Part shown: in pieces, positions 7,124 to 11,987 of the stretch
How the letters are laid out: every line of letters starts with the position of its first letter
Numbering within the stretch: the stretch's first letter is position 1
NCBI GenBank assembly: GCA_030691775.1
Contig: JAUYDN010000033.1
Location: forward strand, 1 to 11,987
Length of the DNA: 11,987 bases
Reading direction: 5' to 3'
DNA from: Dehalococcoidia bacterium
Lineage (GTDB): Bacteria; Chloroflexota; Dehalococcoidia; Dehalococcoidales; Fen-1064
Made by a program: the position numbers and the translations under genes
The notes under the pieces: model-generated
Database searches by the model: none
Seen by the model: the letters and a program-made list of their open reading frames with translations, nothing else
Told to the model about the DNA's origin: nothing

Positions 7124-7639
7124 TCAGGCAAAGCGCTCGAAACGGTCCTTTTTGGCTTTACAGATGGGACAGACCTCCGGCGGACCGTCCCGGGCACAGA
7201 GATAGCCGCACACACGGCACCGCCACACCGGGTAGGGGAAAGCCGCCCCCGCTGGTTTAACTGGTTTTTCCATATTCTGCAATCGCTTTGAGGGGTCTTG
7301 AGGCCGGCGTTCCGGAATCGGCCCGATAATTTTTTCGCCGCGGACGACCTCCGCGGTAACATACAACGCTCAGAAACAGCAACCGTAATCTGTCAGGTCG
7401 GCGTCACGGTAATCGCAGGGGCAGATGATATCCAGGTCTCCGTGCTTATCACCGGAAGCCAGCCGGCAGGGACACGCCCAATAGCCATAGCGTTGCTGGT
7501 TGACGATTATACCCTTGACCAGCTCCCTGGTAAATTCTACATCGGGGTTAAGATGGTAACCACTAGCCTCGGCTTCTTTTTTCAGCCGCTCATACAGGCG
7601 GTCGATTTCTTCCTGAGGTACGGTAATCTGCCCGTTCAC
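7124..7639 (-). CDS. Selenocysteine-containing ferredoxin:thioredoxin reductase catalytic chain fused to a rubredoxin-like domain
   Basis: Predicted disulfide reductase that takes electrons from ferredoxin through a [4Fe-4S] cluster. Residues 1-115 are the FTR catalytic domain: C56-P-C58, C73-P-C75 and C88-F-U90, matching the CPC/CPC/CxC pattern of archaeal and bacterial FTR. Codon 90 is TGA (7370-7372) in place of the last cysteine. In Synechocystis FTR that residue (Cys87) forms the active-site disulfide with Cys57. After the TGA the same frame continues with the expected family ending (ALYVTAEVV, then GPIPERRP). It then enters a rubredoxin-like zinc-ribbon (C141, C144, C157, C160), giving 171 residues. 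The GTG start at 7639 overlaps the glutaredoxin stop (GTGA). The longer upstream extension overlaps that gene and is rejected. A rubredoxin-fused FTR-like enzyme is known from Methanosarcina acetivorans. A decayed or misread cysteine codon is the alternative. Confidence 0.8.
7338..7356 (-). promoter_or_regulatory. SECIS-like hairpin directly after the in-frame UGA
   Basis: On the minus strand, 13 nt after the TGA, CCGCGGA (7350-7356) and TCCGCGG (7338-7344) form a perfect 7-bp stem closed by the loop GGUCG (7345-7349). The loop begins 20 nt after the UGA and starts with GG. In Escherichia coli fdhF the SelB-binding loop is GGUCU, about 18 nt after its UGA, so loop sequence and spacing both agree. 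Unlike fdhF, the stem shows no bulged U. The hairpin lies wholly in coding sequence, as bacterial SECIS elements do. Confidence 0.7.
7370..7372 (-). other. In-frame UGA predicted to encode selenocysteine
   Basis: The codon lies between TTC and GCG and is the only stop in an otherwise continuous frame of 171 codons. It falls exactly at the second cysteine of the conserved CxC motif of FTR, and conserved family sequence continues at once on its far side. A frameshift cannot explain it because the frame is the same before and after. Confidence 0.75.
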
Positions 7640-7911
7640 ACCCTCGCCGCCTCGCGGATTTCGTTCTCTTTGAAACCAATGATACATTTCTTTTCGTCCA
7701 CGATAATAGTGGGGAAAGAACAGGCGGGATTCCACTTCTTTACGGTATCCATTAACGCCGGCTTTTCCTGCTCGGACGCCTGGTCTACATCCGTGAAAAA
7801 ATATTCCACCCCAAGGTCACTGAGTAATTTCTTGACTTTGTGGCACCAGGGGCAAGTGCTGAGTGCATAGACGGCGATTTTTGCCGCTTTTTTCCCGGCT
7901 ACGCGTTGCAT
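7636..7911 (-). CDS. Glutaredoxin-like thiol-disulfide oxidoreductase (CPWC)
   Basis: Small cytoplasmic thioredoxin-fold protein, 91 aa. The dithiol active site is C20-P-W-C23 after the first strand (KIAVYALST). The cis-proline motif is SFPT (65-68), and the C-terminal part GFKENEIREA fits the last helix of glutaredoxins. Two extra cysteines (C64 and C76) lie near the cis-proline loop. The frame is open to an ATG at 7929, but GGGAGGG (7921-7927) lies inside that extension and is 9 nt from the ATG at 7911, so I take 7911. It precedes the FTR gene with a GTGA overlap, so the two are co-translated. The likely role is as electron acceptor of the ferredoxin-driven reductase, passing electrons to protein disulfides, possibly including ArsC (inference). 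Confidence 0.9.
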   Translation of the reverse strand: MQRVAGKKAAKIAVYALSTCPWCHKVKKLLSDLGVEYFFTDVDQASEQEKPALMDTVKKWNPACSFPTIIVDEKKCIIGFKENEIREAARV

Positions 7912-7939
7912 CTCCATATACCCTCCCATTGATTGTTTC

Positions 7940-7948
7940 AGTATAGCA
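7940..7948 (-). promoter_or_regulatory. Extended -10 promoter of the glutaredoxin-FTR operon
   Basis: Minus-strand TGC followed by TATACT forms an extended -10 element (TGN plus a 5/6 hexamer). No convincing -35 is seen at 16-18 nt. Transcription would start near 7933, giving a leader of about 20 nt that contains the GGGAGGG ribosome site. The position fits the chosen start at 7911. Confidence 0.45.
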
Positions 7949-8034
7949 TTTCTGTAAAGCAGAAAGGTATACGTATTGGTACGAAGGTTGCCATATGAAC
8001 AAGGTTATTCCGTTCACCGAGGCATCGAGAAGGT

Positions 8035-8051
8035 TGGCTTATATTAAGCCA
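8035..8051. other. Seven-bp palindromic hairpin between the activator gene and the redox operon
   Basis: TGGCTTA and TAAGCCA flank a TAT loop. It lies between the stop at 8267 and the promoter near 7945, and could be a weak bidirectional terminator or an operator. There is no T-run. The whole gap 7930-8266 holds this hairpin, the promoter of the redox operon and the inverted repeat at 8115-8226. I see no gene in it. Confidence 0.25.
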
Positions 8052-8114
8052 CCGCAGTTTCTAACCAATCTATCATGGCGCCGTGGCGCCACCCACGAAC
8101 AATGAAAATGGAGG

Positions 8115-8226
8115 TGTCATTCTGGAGCGAAGCGAAGAATCTCAGGGAGGTGCGATTTTCCCCCGCCACCAGATTCTTCGTCGTCCCGATAAAGTATAGG
8201 AGGCTCGGGACTCCTCCAGAATGACA
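8115..8226. repeat. Dispersed-repeat-like nested inverted element, 112 bp
   Basis: The ends are a perfect 13-bp inverted repeat (8115-8127 with 8214-8226, outer sequence TGTCATTCTGGAG). Inside is a perfect 10-bp pair CGAAGAATCT / AGATTCTTCG (8133-8142 with 8171-8180) and a third pair TCCCGA / TCGGGA (8184-8189 with 8205-8210). The wording (GTCATTCT, GCGAAGCGAAGAATCT) is that of short non-coding repeats scattered in many anaerobe genomes. No transposase is encoded, so it resembles a MITE- or REP-like unit. It lies downstream of the activator gene. Confidence 0.6.
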
Positions 8227-8266
8227 AGATAGACCATTTTCTAGGTAATCGCATTGTTCAAGCTGG

Positions 8267-9058
8267 CTAGCGGCTTGCTGAATCTTCTACTATTTCCCGG
8301 GCGAAAATAGCCGCGCCAAGCGCTGTTATAAACTGTGGCTGTTCCAGCACCAGCAGTTTCACCCCGAGCCGCCTCTGTACCCACTCCACCATGCCCTTAT
8401 TGAGCGCCCCGCCCCCGCACATCCCGCACTCTGGCTCCATGCCAACTCTACCCACCAGTGAGACTATCTTTTCTGCCAGCGCTTTATGCACACCCGCGAG
8501 GATGTCTTCTTTGCTCATGCCTTCAGCTACCCTGGAGACGGCTTCCGATTCACCGAACACCGCGCAGGCGGTCGTGAATACTACCGGGTTTTCTGATTTT
8601 AGAGACAGGGGTCCGATTTCCTCAAGTGGTATCTGCAGGACATTAGCTATTATGTCAAGAAACCGTCCCGCCCCACTGGCGCATTTTTCACTGATTACGA
8701 AGTTGACCACCCGTCCCTGCGCATTGATTCTCAGCACCTGTGCCGATTGCCCTTCGATGTCAATCACCGTGCGTACCTGCGGGAATACACTGTTCATACC
8801 ACGGGCACAACACCGCAGGTCGGCGATTTGCTGGTCCGCATATGCTACTAACCCCGCCCCCTGCCCCGTCGCCACCGTGCCGGCAATATCATCCTCCGTA
8901 AGTCGTGCCTTCTTTAATAGTTCATTGTGCAGGTTCAGCGCCGAGAGTTTATAGTTCACGCCAGAACGCAGGGAATGAGCGGCAATGATGCCGTCGTCTC
9001 CCAGCACCACTCCCTTACTCGTACCCGACCCGATGTCAATGCCCAGATAGTATGCCAT
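8267..9058 (-). CDS. BadF/BadG/BcrA/BcrD-family ATPase, second activator subunit
   Basis: ATPase of 263 aa from the ASKHA superfamily that drives single electrons at very low potential into a benzoyl-CoA reductase or 2-hydroxyacyl-CoA dehydratase. The phosphate-1 motif is GIDIGSGTSKG (6-16). Cluster cysteines C126 (EKCASGAGRF) and C165 (TACAVFGESE) match the pair that holds the bridging [4Fe-4S] in HgdC dimers. The adenosine motif is CGGGALNKGM (214-223). The phosphate-2 region reads DIEGQSAQ where the neighbour at 9296-10180 has the usual DIGGQDAK. Two paralogous activators in a row suggest a heterodimer like BcrA/BcrD or BzdP/BzdQ. The ATG at 9058 has no visible Shine-Dalgarno, and direct repeats occupy that place. 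A 237-bp gap separates it from the first activator, so it may have its own signals. Confidence 0.9.
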   Translation of the reverse strand: MAYYLGIDIGSGTSKGVVLGDDGIIAAHSLRSGVNYKLSALNLHNELLKKARLTEDDIAGTVATGQGAGLVAYADQQIADLRCCARGMNSVFPQVRTVIDIEGQSAQVLRINAQGRVVNFVISEKCASGAGRFLDIIANVLQIPLEEIGPLSLKSENPVVFTTACAVFGESEAVSRVAEGMSKEDILAGVHKALAEKIVSLVGRVGMEPECGMCGGGALNKGMVEWVQRRLGVKLLVLEQPQFITALGAAIFAREIVEDSASR

Positions 9059-9069
9059 TTTAAGTTTAC

Positions 9070-9094
9070 AGTTATCAGTTATGAGTTATCAGTT
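9070..9094. repeat. Short direct repeat just upstream of the second activator gene
   Basis: AGTTATCAGTT occurs twice (9070-9080 and 9084-9094), 14 nt apart, within the 40 bp before the start codon at 9058. It takes the place where a ribosome site would be expected. It looks like a low-complexity repeat remnant and I assign no function. Confidence 0.5.
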
Positions 9095-9149
9095 TTAAAA
9101 ATTTACTAATTACTATCATCCTTGTCCAAAATAGGTTTTAAGCTGTAGC

Positions 9150-9164
9150 GTGGGTGAAACCCAC
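9150..9164. repeat. Hairpin GTGGGT-GAA-ACCCAC, repeat remnant
   Basis: A perfect 6-bp stem with a 3-nt loop lies in the gap between the two activator genes. It is followed at about 9201-9238 by text like a decayed copy of the AGATTGCTTC...CTCGCAA family of intergenic repeats. It could attenuate transcription between the activators, but no T-run follows. Confidence 0.35.
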
Positions 9165-9295
9165 CAGTAAAAATGCTTGCCGCCTCTTTTTTATCCAGAG
9201 ATTGCTTCCCTGAACGAAGTTGAAAGGCTCGCAAAGACAGACTGAGCGATGTCTCAACATTTATTCTGACGCTTGTAATAGTTACTAACTTCTAA

Positions 9296-10180
9296 TTACT
9301 TGAAAAACGTAGCTTCTTCCAGTTTGCGAACCTGTTTTGGAAGCGGCTTGCCTTCCGCCCTGGCTTTCTCCACCGTCTCCCGTGCAATAAGCGCCGCACC
9401 GATAGCGCCGCTCAATAACGGCTCGGGAGGCACGAGCACCGGGCATCCCAGGTTTTGTTCCAGCGCCTTGACCACGCCGGTGTTCTTGGCGACGCCGCCG
9501 GTAAAGACTACATCGGGTTCCACCTTGAGCCGCCGCACCATCCGCGCCACCCGGCTGGCAATGGCATCATGCAAGCCCGCCACCACATCCTCAAGCGGCA
9601 CGCCCATCGATAAACTATTGGTGACCTCCTGCTGGGCAAAGACTGTACAGGTGCTGGAAATGGAGACCTTTTGCGTGGACTTTAGAGAAATAGGTCCGAG
9701 TTCCTCCAGCTTTAATCCCAGCGCGTGGGCGATAACCTCCAGGAACCTGCCTGTGCCGGCAGCGCACTTATCGCTCATCACAAAGTCGATGAGTCTGCCG
9801 TCCTTGATTTTCAGTCCCTTGGCATCCTGTCCGCCGATATCGATAGCAGTGCGTACATCAGGGAAGAAATAGGCGACACCGCGCGCGTGGCAGGTAAGCT
9901 CGGTAATCTGTTTATCCGCAAACGGGACGTTGATGCGGCCGTAACCGGTAGCGATTATGTAGACGATGTCACCGATTGACAGCCCTGACTTGTTCAGAGC
10001 CTCTTCCACTACCCTGTTTGCCAGACGGCGGTGCTCGGCGCCGGTGTGGTGCGTCACAGACGTGACAATTCGGCTAGCCGAATCGATGATGACTACCTTG
10101 GTCATCGTCGAACCAAGGTCAATACCTGCGAAATAGCTGAGAGTAACCCCCTGAGACGGTACAGATGAAGGCTGGTTCAC
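9296..10180 (-). CDS. BadF/BadG/BcrA/BcrD-family ATPase, first activator subunit (HgdC-like)
   Basis: Activator ATPase of 294 aa that couples ATP hydrolysis to electron injection into the partner reductase or dehydratase. All family motifs are intact: GIDLGSTMTK (19-28), DIGGQDAK (114-121), cluster cysteines C139 (DKCAAGTGRF) and C178 (STCTVFAQQE), and FTGGVAKN (226-233). It has about 15 extra residues before the first strand and a charged C-terminal tail (KPLPKQVRKLEE) compared with its neighbour. The GTG at 10180 lies one base after the stop of the 390-aa subunit, so it is coupled to that gene. GGAG is visible but about 13 nt upstream. Together with the 263-aa paralogue it would form a heterodimeric activator. 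The catalytic target cannot be fixed from sequence alone. Confidence 0.93.
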   Translation of the reverse strand: MNQPSSVPSQGVTLSYFAGIDLGSTMTKVVIIDSASRIVTSVTHHTGAEHRRLANRVVEEALNKSGLSIGDIVYIIATGYGRINVPFADKQITELTCHARGVAYFFPDVRTAIDIGGQDAKGLKIKDGRLIDFVMSDKCAAGTGRFLEVIAHALGLKLEELGPISLKSTQKVSISSTCTVFAQQEVTNSLSMGVPLEDVVAGLHDAIASRVARMVRRLKVEPDVVFTGGVAKNTGVVKALEQNLGCPVLVPPEPLLSGAIGAALIARETVEKARAEGKPLPKQVRKLEEATFFK

Positions 10181-10181
10181 G

Positions 10182-11354
10182 CTACCCGATAATCTCCAGG
10201 AAGCCCTGCACGCGCGTTTTCAAGGGCGCCAGCGCCCCTTCCGTGTAATCGTGCTCCAGGTAGATACTGGGCAAGCCGACCTCTTTGAGATAATCCCGCA
10301 CGCCGGGCACTTCATAACCGTGTGTATCGCAGTAGCGTACAGATTCCACGATGACGCCGTTCACTTTCCACTCACGCGCGTAATCAGCCAGGTAAGAGAA
10401 CCGGGACTTCAGGTCTTCCATATAATTCTTCCTGGCAGCAAAAAAGTCGCGGGTGCGGAAGGTGCGCGGACACTTGATATCCACCAGGTAGTGGTGTGCC
10501 AGTCCATCAATCGGGTCTGCGGTAAACGGCACATCCTCGAAATACGGCCGGCTCCCCACACAGGTATCATCCATCACCACATTCGCATCCAGGCTTTCGA
10601 CCATCTCGATAAGTACGGTATCATCGAGGATACTGCCCCATACCATCAACCGCGCCGCTTTTCCTGCCGGTTTATTTGTGCGTGTCTTGAGTTCGGCAAT
10701 CACCTCGCGGAGCAGGGCATTACCCTCGGCAATCGGGATGCTCTGGATTGCTTTGATAACCTTGAGGGTTTCCGCTCCGGAAATCAGGGGCGGGTCTGGT
10801 TTCTTAAACTCGTATAGCTCCCGGACAAGTGCCCTCTGCTCGTTGTGGAGCACGATTGCCTTTTTCAGGTCACCAACGCCCATCTTCTTGCCCGCGAACT
10901 CCTCCAGTGATTTCTGGAAGGCTCTCAATAAACTCCTTAACTGTTCCAGAGAGGTCTCGTGGACGGTGTGGGGCGTATCGATGTGGTAGTGATATGGCGT
11001 TTTGACGCTGTAGTTCCAGATACCGCTCAGGCTACTGCCGACATCGCAGATGTGACTTGTCACCACGCCATCGAAGAAATCGTATTTGCCTTTCAACCCC
11101 AGGTCGAGACAGCTACGCAGGAAGGGACAAACAACGGTCGGCAGGTAGTGGTCGGCTTTGGTGATTGGCTCCCGCATATCGCCAAGGATGCGGTACGGCA
11201 CCAGGTCCAGCGCCGTCATCATCTCCGTTACGGGGTAAATGCACAGGTACCCGATGATTTTCTTGCCTTCCGCTTTCAGCTCTTTAGCTCGCTGGGGACG
11301 GTCCTGGTAAAGCTCCCGAACACGGTCAAGCCCCTTCTTCACTGCAACAACCAT
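10182..11354 (-). CDS. 2-hydroxyacyl-CoA dehydratase / benzoyl-CoA reductase family catalytic subunit (HgdB/BcrB-like)
   Basis: Iron-sulfur subunit of 390 aa in the 2-hydroxyacyl-CoA dehydratase family D fold, acting in the anaerobic cytoplasm. Candidate cluster ligands are C76 (VVCPFLRSC), C82 and C103 (SHICD). Further cysteines lie in DDTCVGSR and in SVRYCDTHG, a segment typical of the second half of these subunits, followed by SIYLEHDYTEG near the C-terminus. The length fits HgdB, BcrB and BcrC-type chains. The ATG at 11354 has GAGGAG 9 nt upstream. Downstream the activator begins one base after its stop; upstream, a 230-bp gap with hairpins separates it from another subunit of the same family. 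The order subunit-subunit-activator-activator recalls bcrCBAD and bzdNOPQ, but other acyl-CoA dehydratases cannot be excluded. Confidence 0.9.
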   Translation of the reverse strand: MVVAVKKGLDRVRELYQDRPQRAKELKAEGKKIIGYLCIYPVTEMMTALDLVPYRILGDMREPITKADHYLPTVVCPFLRSCLDLGLKGKYDFFDGVVTSHICDVGSSLSGIWNYSVKTPYHYHIDTPHTVHETSLEQLRSLLRAFQKSLEEFAGKKMGVGDLKKAIVLHNEQRALVRELYEFKKPDPPLISGAETLKVIKAIQSIPIAEGNALLREVIAELKTRTNKPAGKAARLMVWGSILDDTVLIEMVESLDANVVMDDTCVGSRPYFEDVPFTADPIDGLAHHYLVDIKCPRTFRTRDFFAARKNYMEDLKSRFSYLADYAREWKVNGVIVESVRYCDTHGYEVPGVRDYLKEVGLPSIYLEHDYTEGALAPLKTRVQGFLEIIG

Positions 11355-11477
11355 CTAATCTTTCTCCTCGCTAACACGAACTTGCTAATATAAAACATGA
11401 CCTGAAAGTAATTTGCCGCTGCTTTCGCAAGCAATTATATATCCAGAAGATACCTCCCCACCCAGAGATTGCCTCAG

Positions 11478-11543
11478 CCTGCCCCGTACTTGATACGGGG
11501 CCTGCCCCGTACTTGATACGGGGTCATCCCGATTTCATCGGGA
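11478..11543. repeat. Perfect 23-bp tandem duplication plus third hairpin
   Basis: Bases 11478-11500 and 11501-11523 are identical. Each copy folds as CCCCGTA / TACGGGG around CTTGA (7-bp stem). A third hairpin, TCCCGAT / ATCGGGA around TTC, follows at 11527-11543. The flanks (AGAGATTGCC before, TCTCGCAGTGACA after) match the ends of a dispersed intergenic repeat family, which this array seems to have expanded within. It lies between the two catalytic-subunit genes and may reduce read-through or stabilise the mRNA of the upstream part. Confidence 0.7.
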
Positions 11544-11584
11544 CTTCTCGCAGTGACAACCTGAGCATTGTGTTAGTTCGTGCT

Positions 11585-11987
11585 CTACCACTCAAATCCC
11601 AGGTCTTTCCGCACCTTGCGGTAGTGTGCCATCGTATCTTCAAAGGCTTCGGCTTTCTTTAATGCCTCCACCGGAGTGAAGAGGCTGGTATCGATAATAT
11701 CGCCTTCAACAATCAGAGAAGGCACCTTGTACAGGTCCATTAACTGGTCGGCAAACAGGCTCAAACCGGATGAAAGCGCCCGGCAAGAAAGCAGGACGTG
11801 AAGAAAAACGCCATCGCACTGGTAATCACGGATATGCTTGAGGCGCAAGCGCCGCGCCGTACCTTCACGCTTGACCTCTTCAATTAACGCCGGGGCTTCT
11901 TCAGCACCGAACTCATCTCGGATGTTGTCCGCCAGGCTCCGGTAGCGGCTCCTGACGTACCGCTCAATCGGGTCGGAATATTTTGTC
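11585..11987 (-). CDS. 2-hydroxyacyl-CoA dehydratase / benzoyl-CoA reductase family subunit, C-terminal part (N-terminus beyond window)
   Basis: The frame is open to the right edge, so 133 codons of a larger gene are present. The visible part has an amphipathic helical stretch, then DGVFLHVLLSCR with a cysteine, a helix (LFADQLMDLY), and VPSLIVEGDIIDTSLF followed by a helix ending AFEDTM. This is the standard last Rossmann-like half-domain of HgdB/BcrC chains, in which the VEGD-type segment ends the last strand. It would be the partner of the 390-aa subunit downstream. The start is not visible: an apparent TTG start at 11848 is only an internal leucine codon, because the conserved frame continues upstream of it. 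Assignment to BcrC, BzdN or HgdB is not possible from this fragment. Confidence 0.85.
   Translation of the reverse strand, partial: TKYSDPIERYVRSRYRSLADNIRDEFGAEEAPALIEEVKREGTARRLRLKHIRDYQCDGVFLHVLLSCRALSSGLSLFADQLMDLYKVPSLIVEGDIIDTSLFTPVEALKKAEAFEDTMAHYRKVRKDLGFEW

Noticed and set aside
6931..7362. Minus-strand open frame of 143 codons
   Set aside because: It overlaps the FTR-rubredoxin gene in another frame, has arginine/serine/proline-rich low-information content and matches no family.
7124..7366. A separate rubredoxin gene starting at TTG 7366
   Set aside because: The first residues (YVTAEVV, GPIPERRP) are the conserved C-terminal end of the FTR domain, and the frame is identical to that before the TGA. 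It is the second half of one protein, not an independent gene.
7370..7372. TGA as the true stop or as a pseudogene mutation
   Set aside because: Not excluded, but disfavoured. The downstream half shows no decay, the stop falls exactly on a conserved cysteine column, and a SECIS-like hairpin follows at the right distance.
8076..8091. GGCGCC-GT-GGCGCC near-palindrome
   Set aside because: It is two copies of a self-complementary hexamer without flanking symmetry or a link to a gene. Too short to call an operator or attachment site.
8391..8954. Long plus-strand open frames antisense to the activator genes (also 9300-9872)
   Set aside because: They mirror the codon structure of the activator genes on the other strand and contain no recognisable motif or ribosome site.

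Overview
The window looks like part of the chromosome of a strict anaerobe. It carries genes related to benzoyl-CoA reductase / 2-hydroxyacyl-CoA dehydratase, a ferredoxin-type disulfide reductase fused to a rubredoxin-like domain, and intergenic repeats of a kind I associate with Dehalococcoidia (Chloroflexota) and similar anaerobes. The taxonomic guess is weak. Every gene I can support is on the minus strand, so transcription runs from high to low coordinates. I see no rRNA, tRNA, CRISPR array or transposase.

Bases 1-6848 form a phosphate-starvation locus. A PhoB-type response regulator and a PhoR-type histidine kinase lie in one continuous frame (4401-6848). They are followed by a DUF1232/YkvA membrane protein, a thioredoxin-type arsenate reductase (arsC), and pstS-pstC-pstA-pstB (pstB runs off the left edge). 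Two Pho boxes, each four TTAA units exactly 11 bp apart, sit 11 nt upstream of a -10 element. One drives the DUF1232-arsC pair and the other drives pstSCAB.

Bases 7124-7911 hold the most interesting unit, a two-gene thiol-redox operon. A CPWC glutaredoxin overlaps (GTGA) a ferredoxin:thioredoxin reductase catalytic chain. That chain has an in-frame TGA exactly where the family has its second active-site cysteine. The frame continues through the conserved C-terminal part of the reductase into a rubredoxin-like domain. A GC-rich hairpin with a GGUCG loop begins 13 nt after the TGA and resembles a bacterial SECIS element. I read this as a selenocysteine-containing, rubredoxin-fused disulfide reductase that a standard annotation would split into two truncated genes.

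Bases 8267-11987 hold four genes of the BcrCBAD/HgdABC type. They are the end of one catalytic subunit, a second catalytic subunit, and two paralogous ASKHA ATPase activators that each keep the two cysteines of the bridging [4Fe-4S] cluster. The gaps in this operon and around it contain repeat-like hairpin elements, including a perfect 23-bp tandem duplication between the two catalytic subunits.

The three regions are linked by physiology only in a general way: Pho-controlled phosphate/arsenate handling, ferredoxin-driven thiol reduction, and low-potential radical-type dehydratase or reductase chemistry, all suited to anaerobic life.
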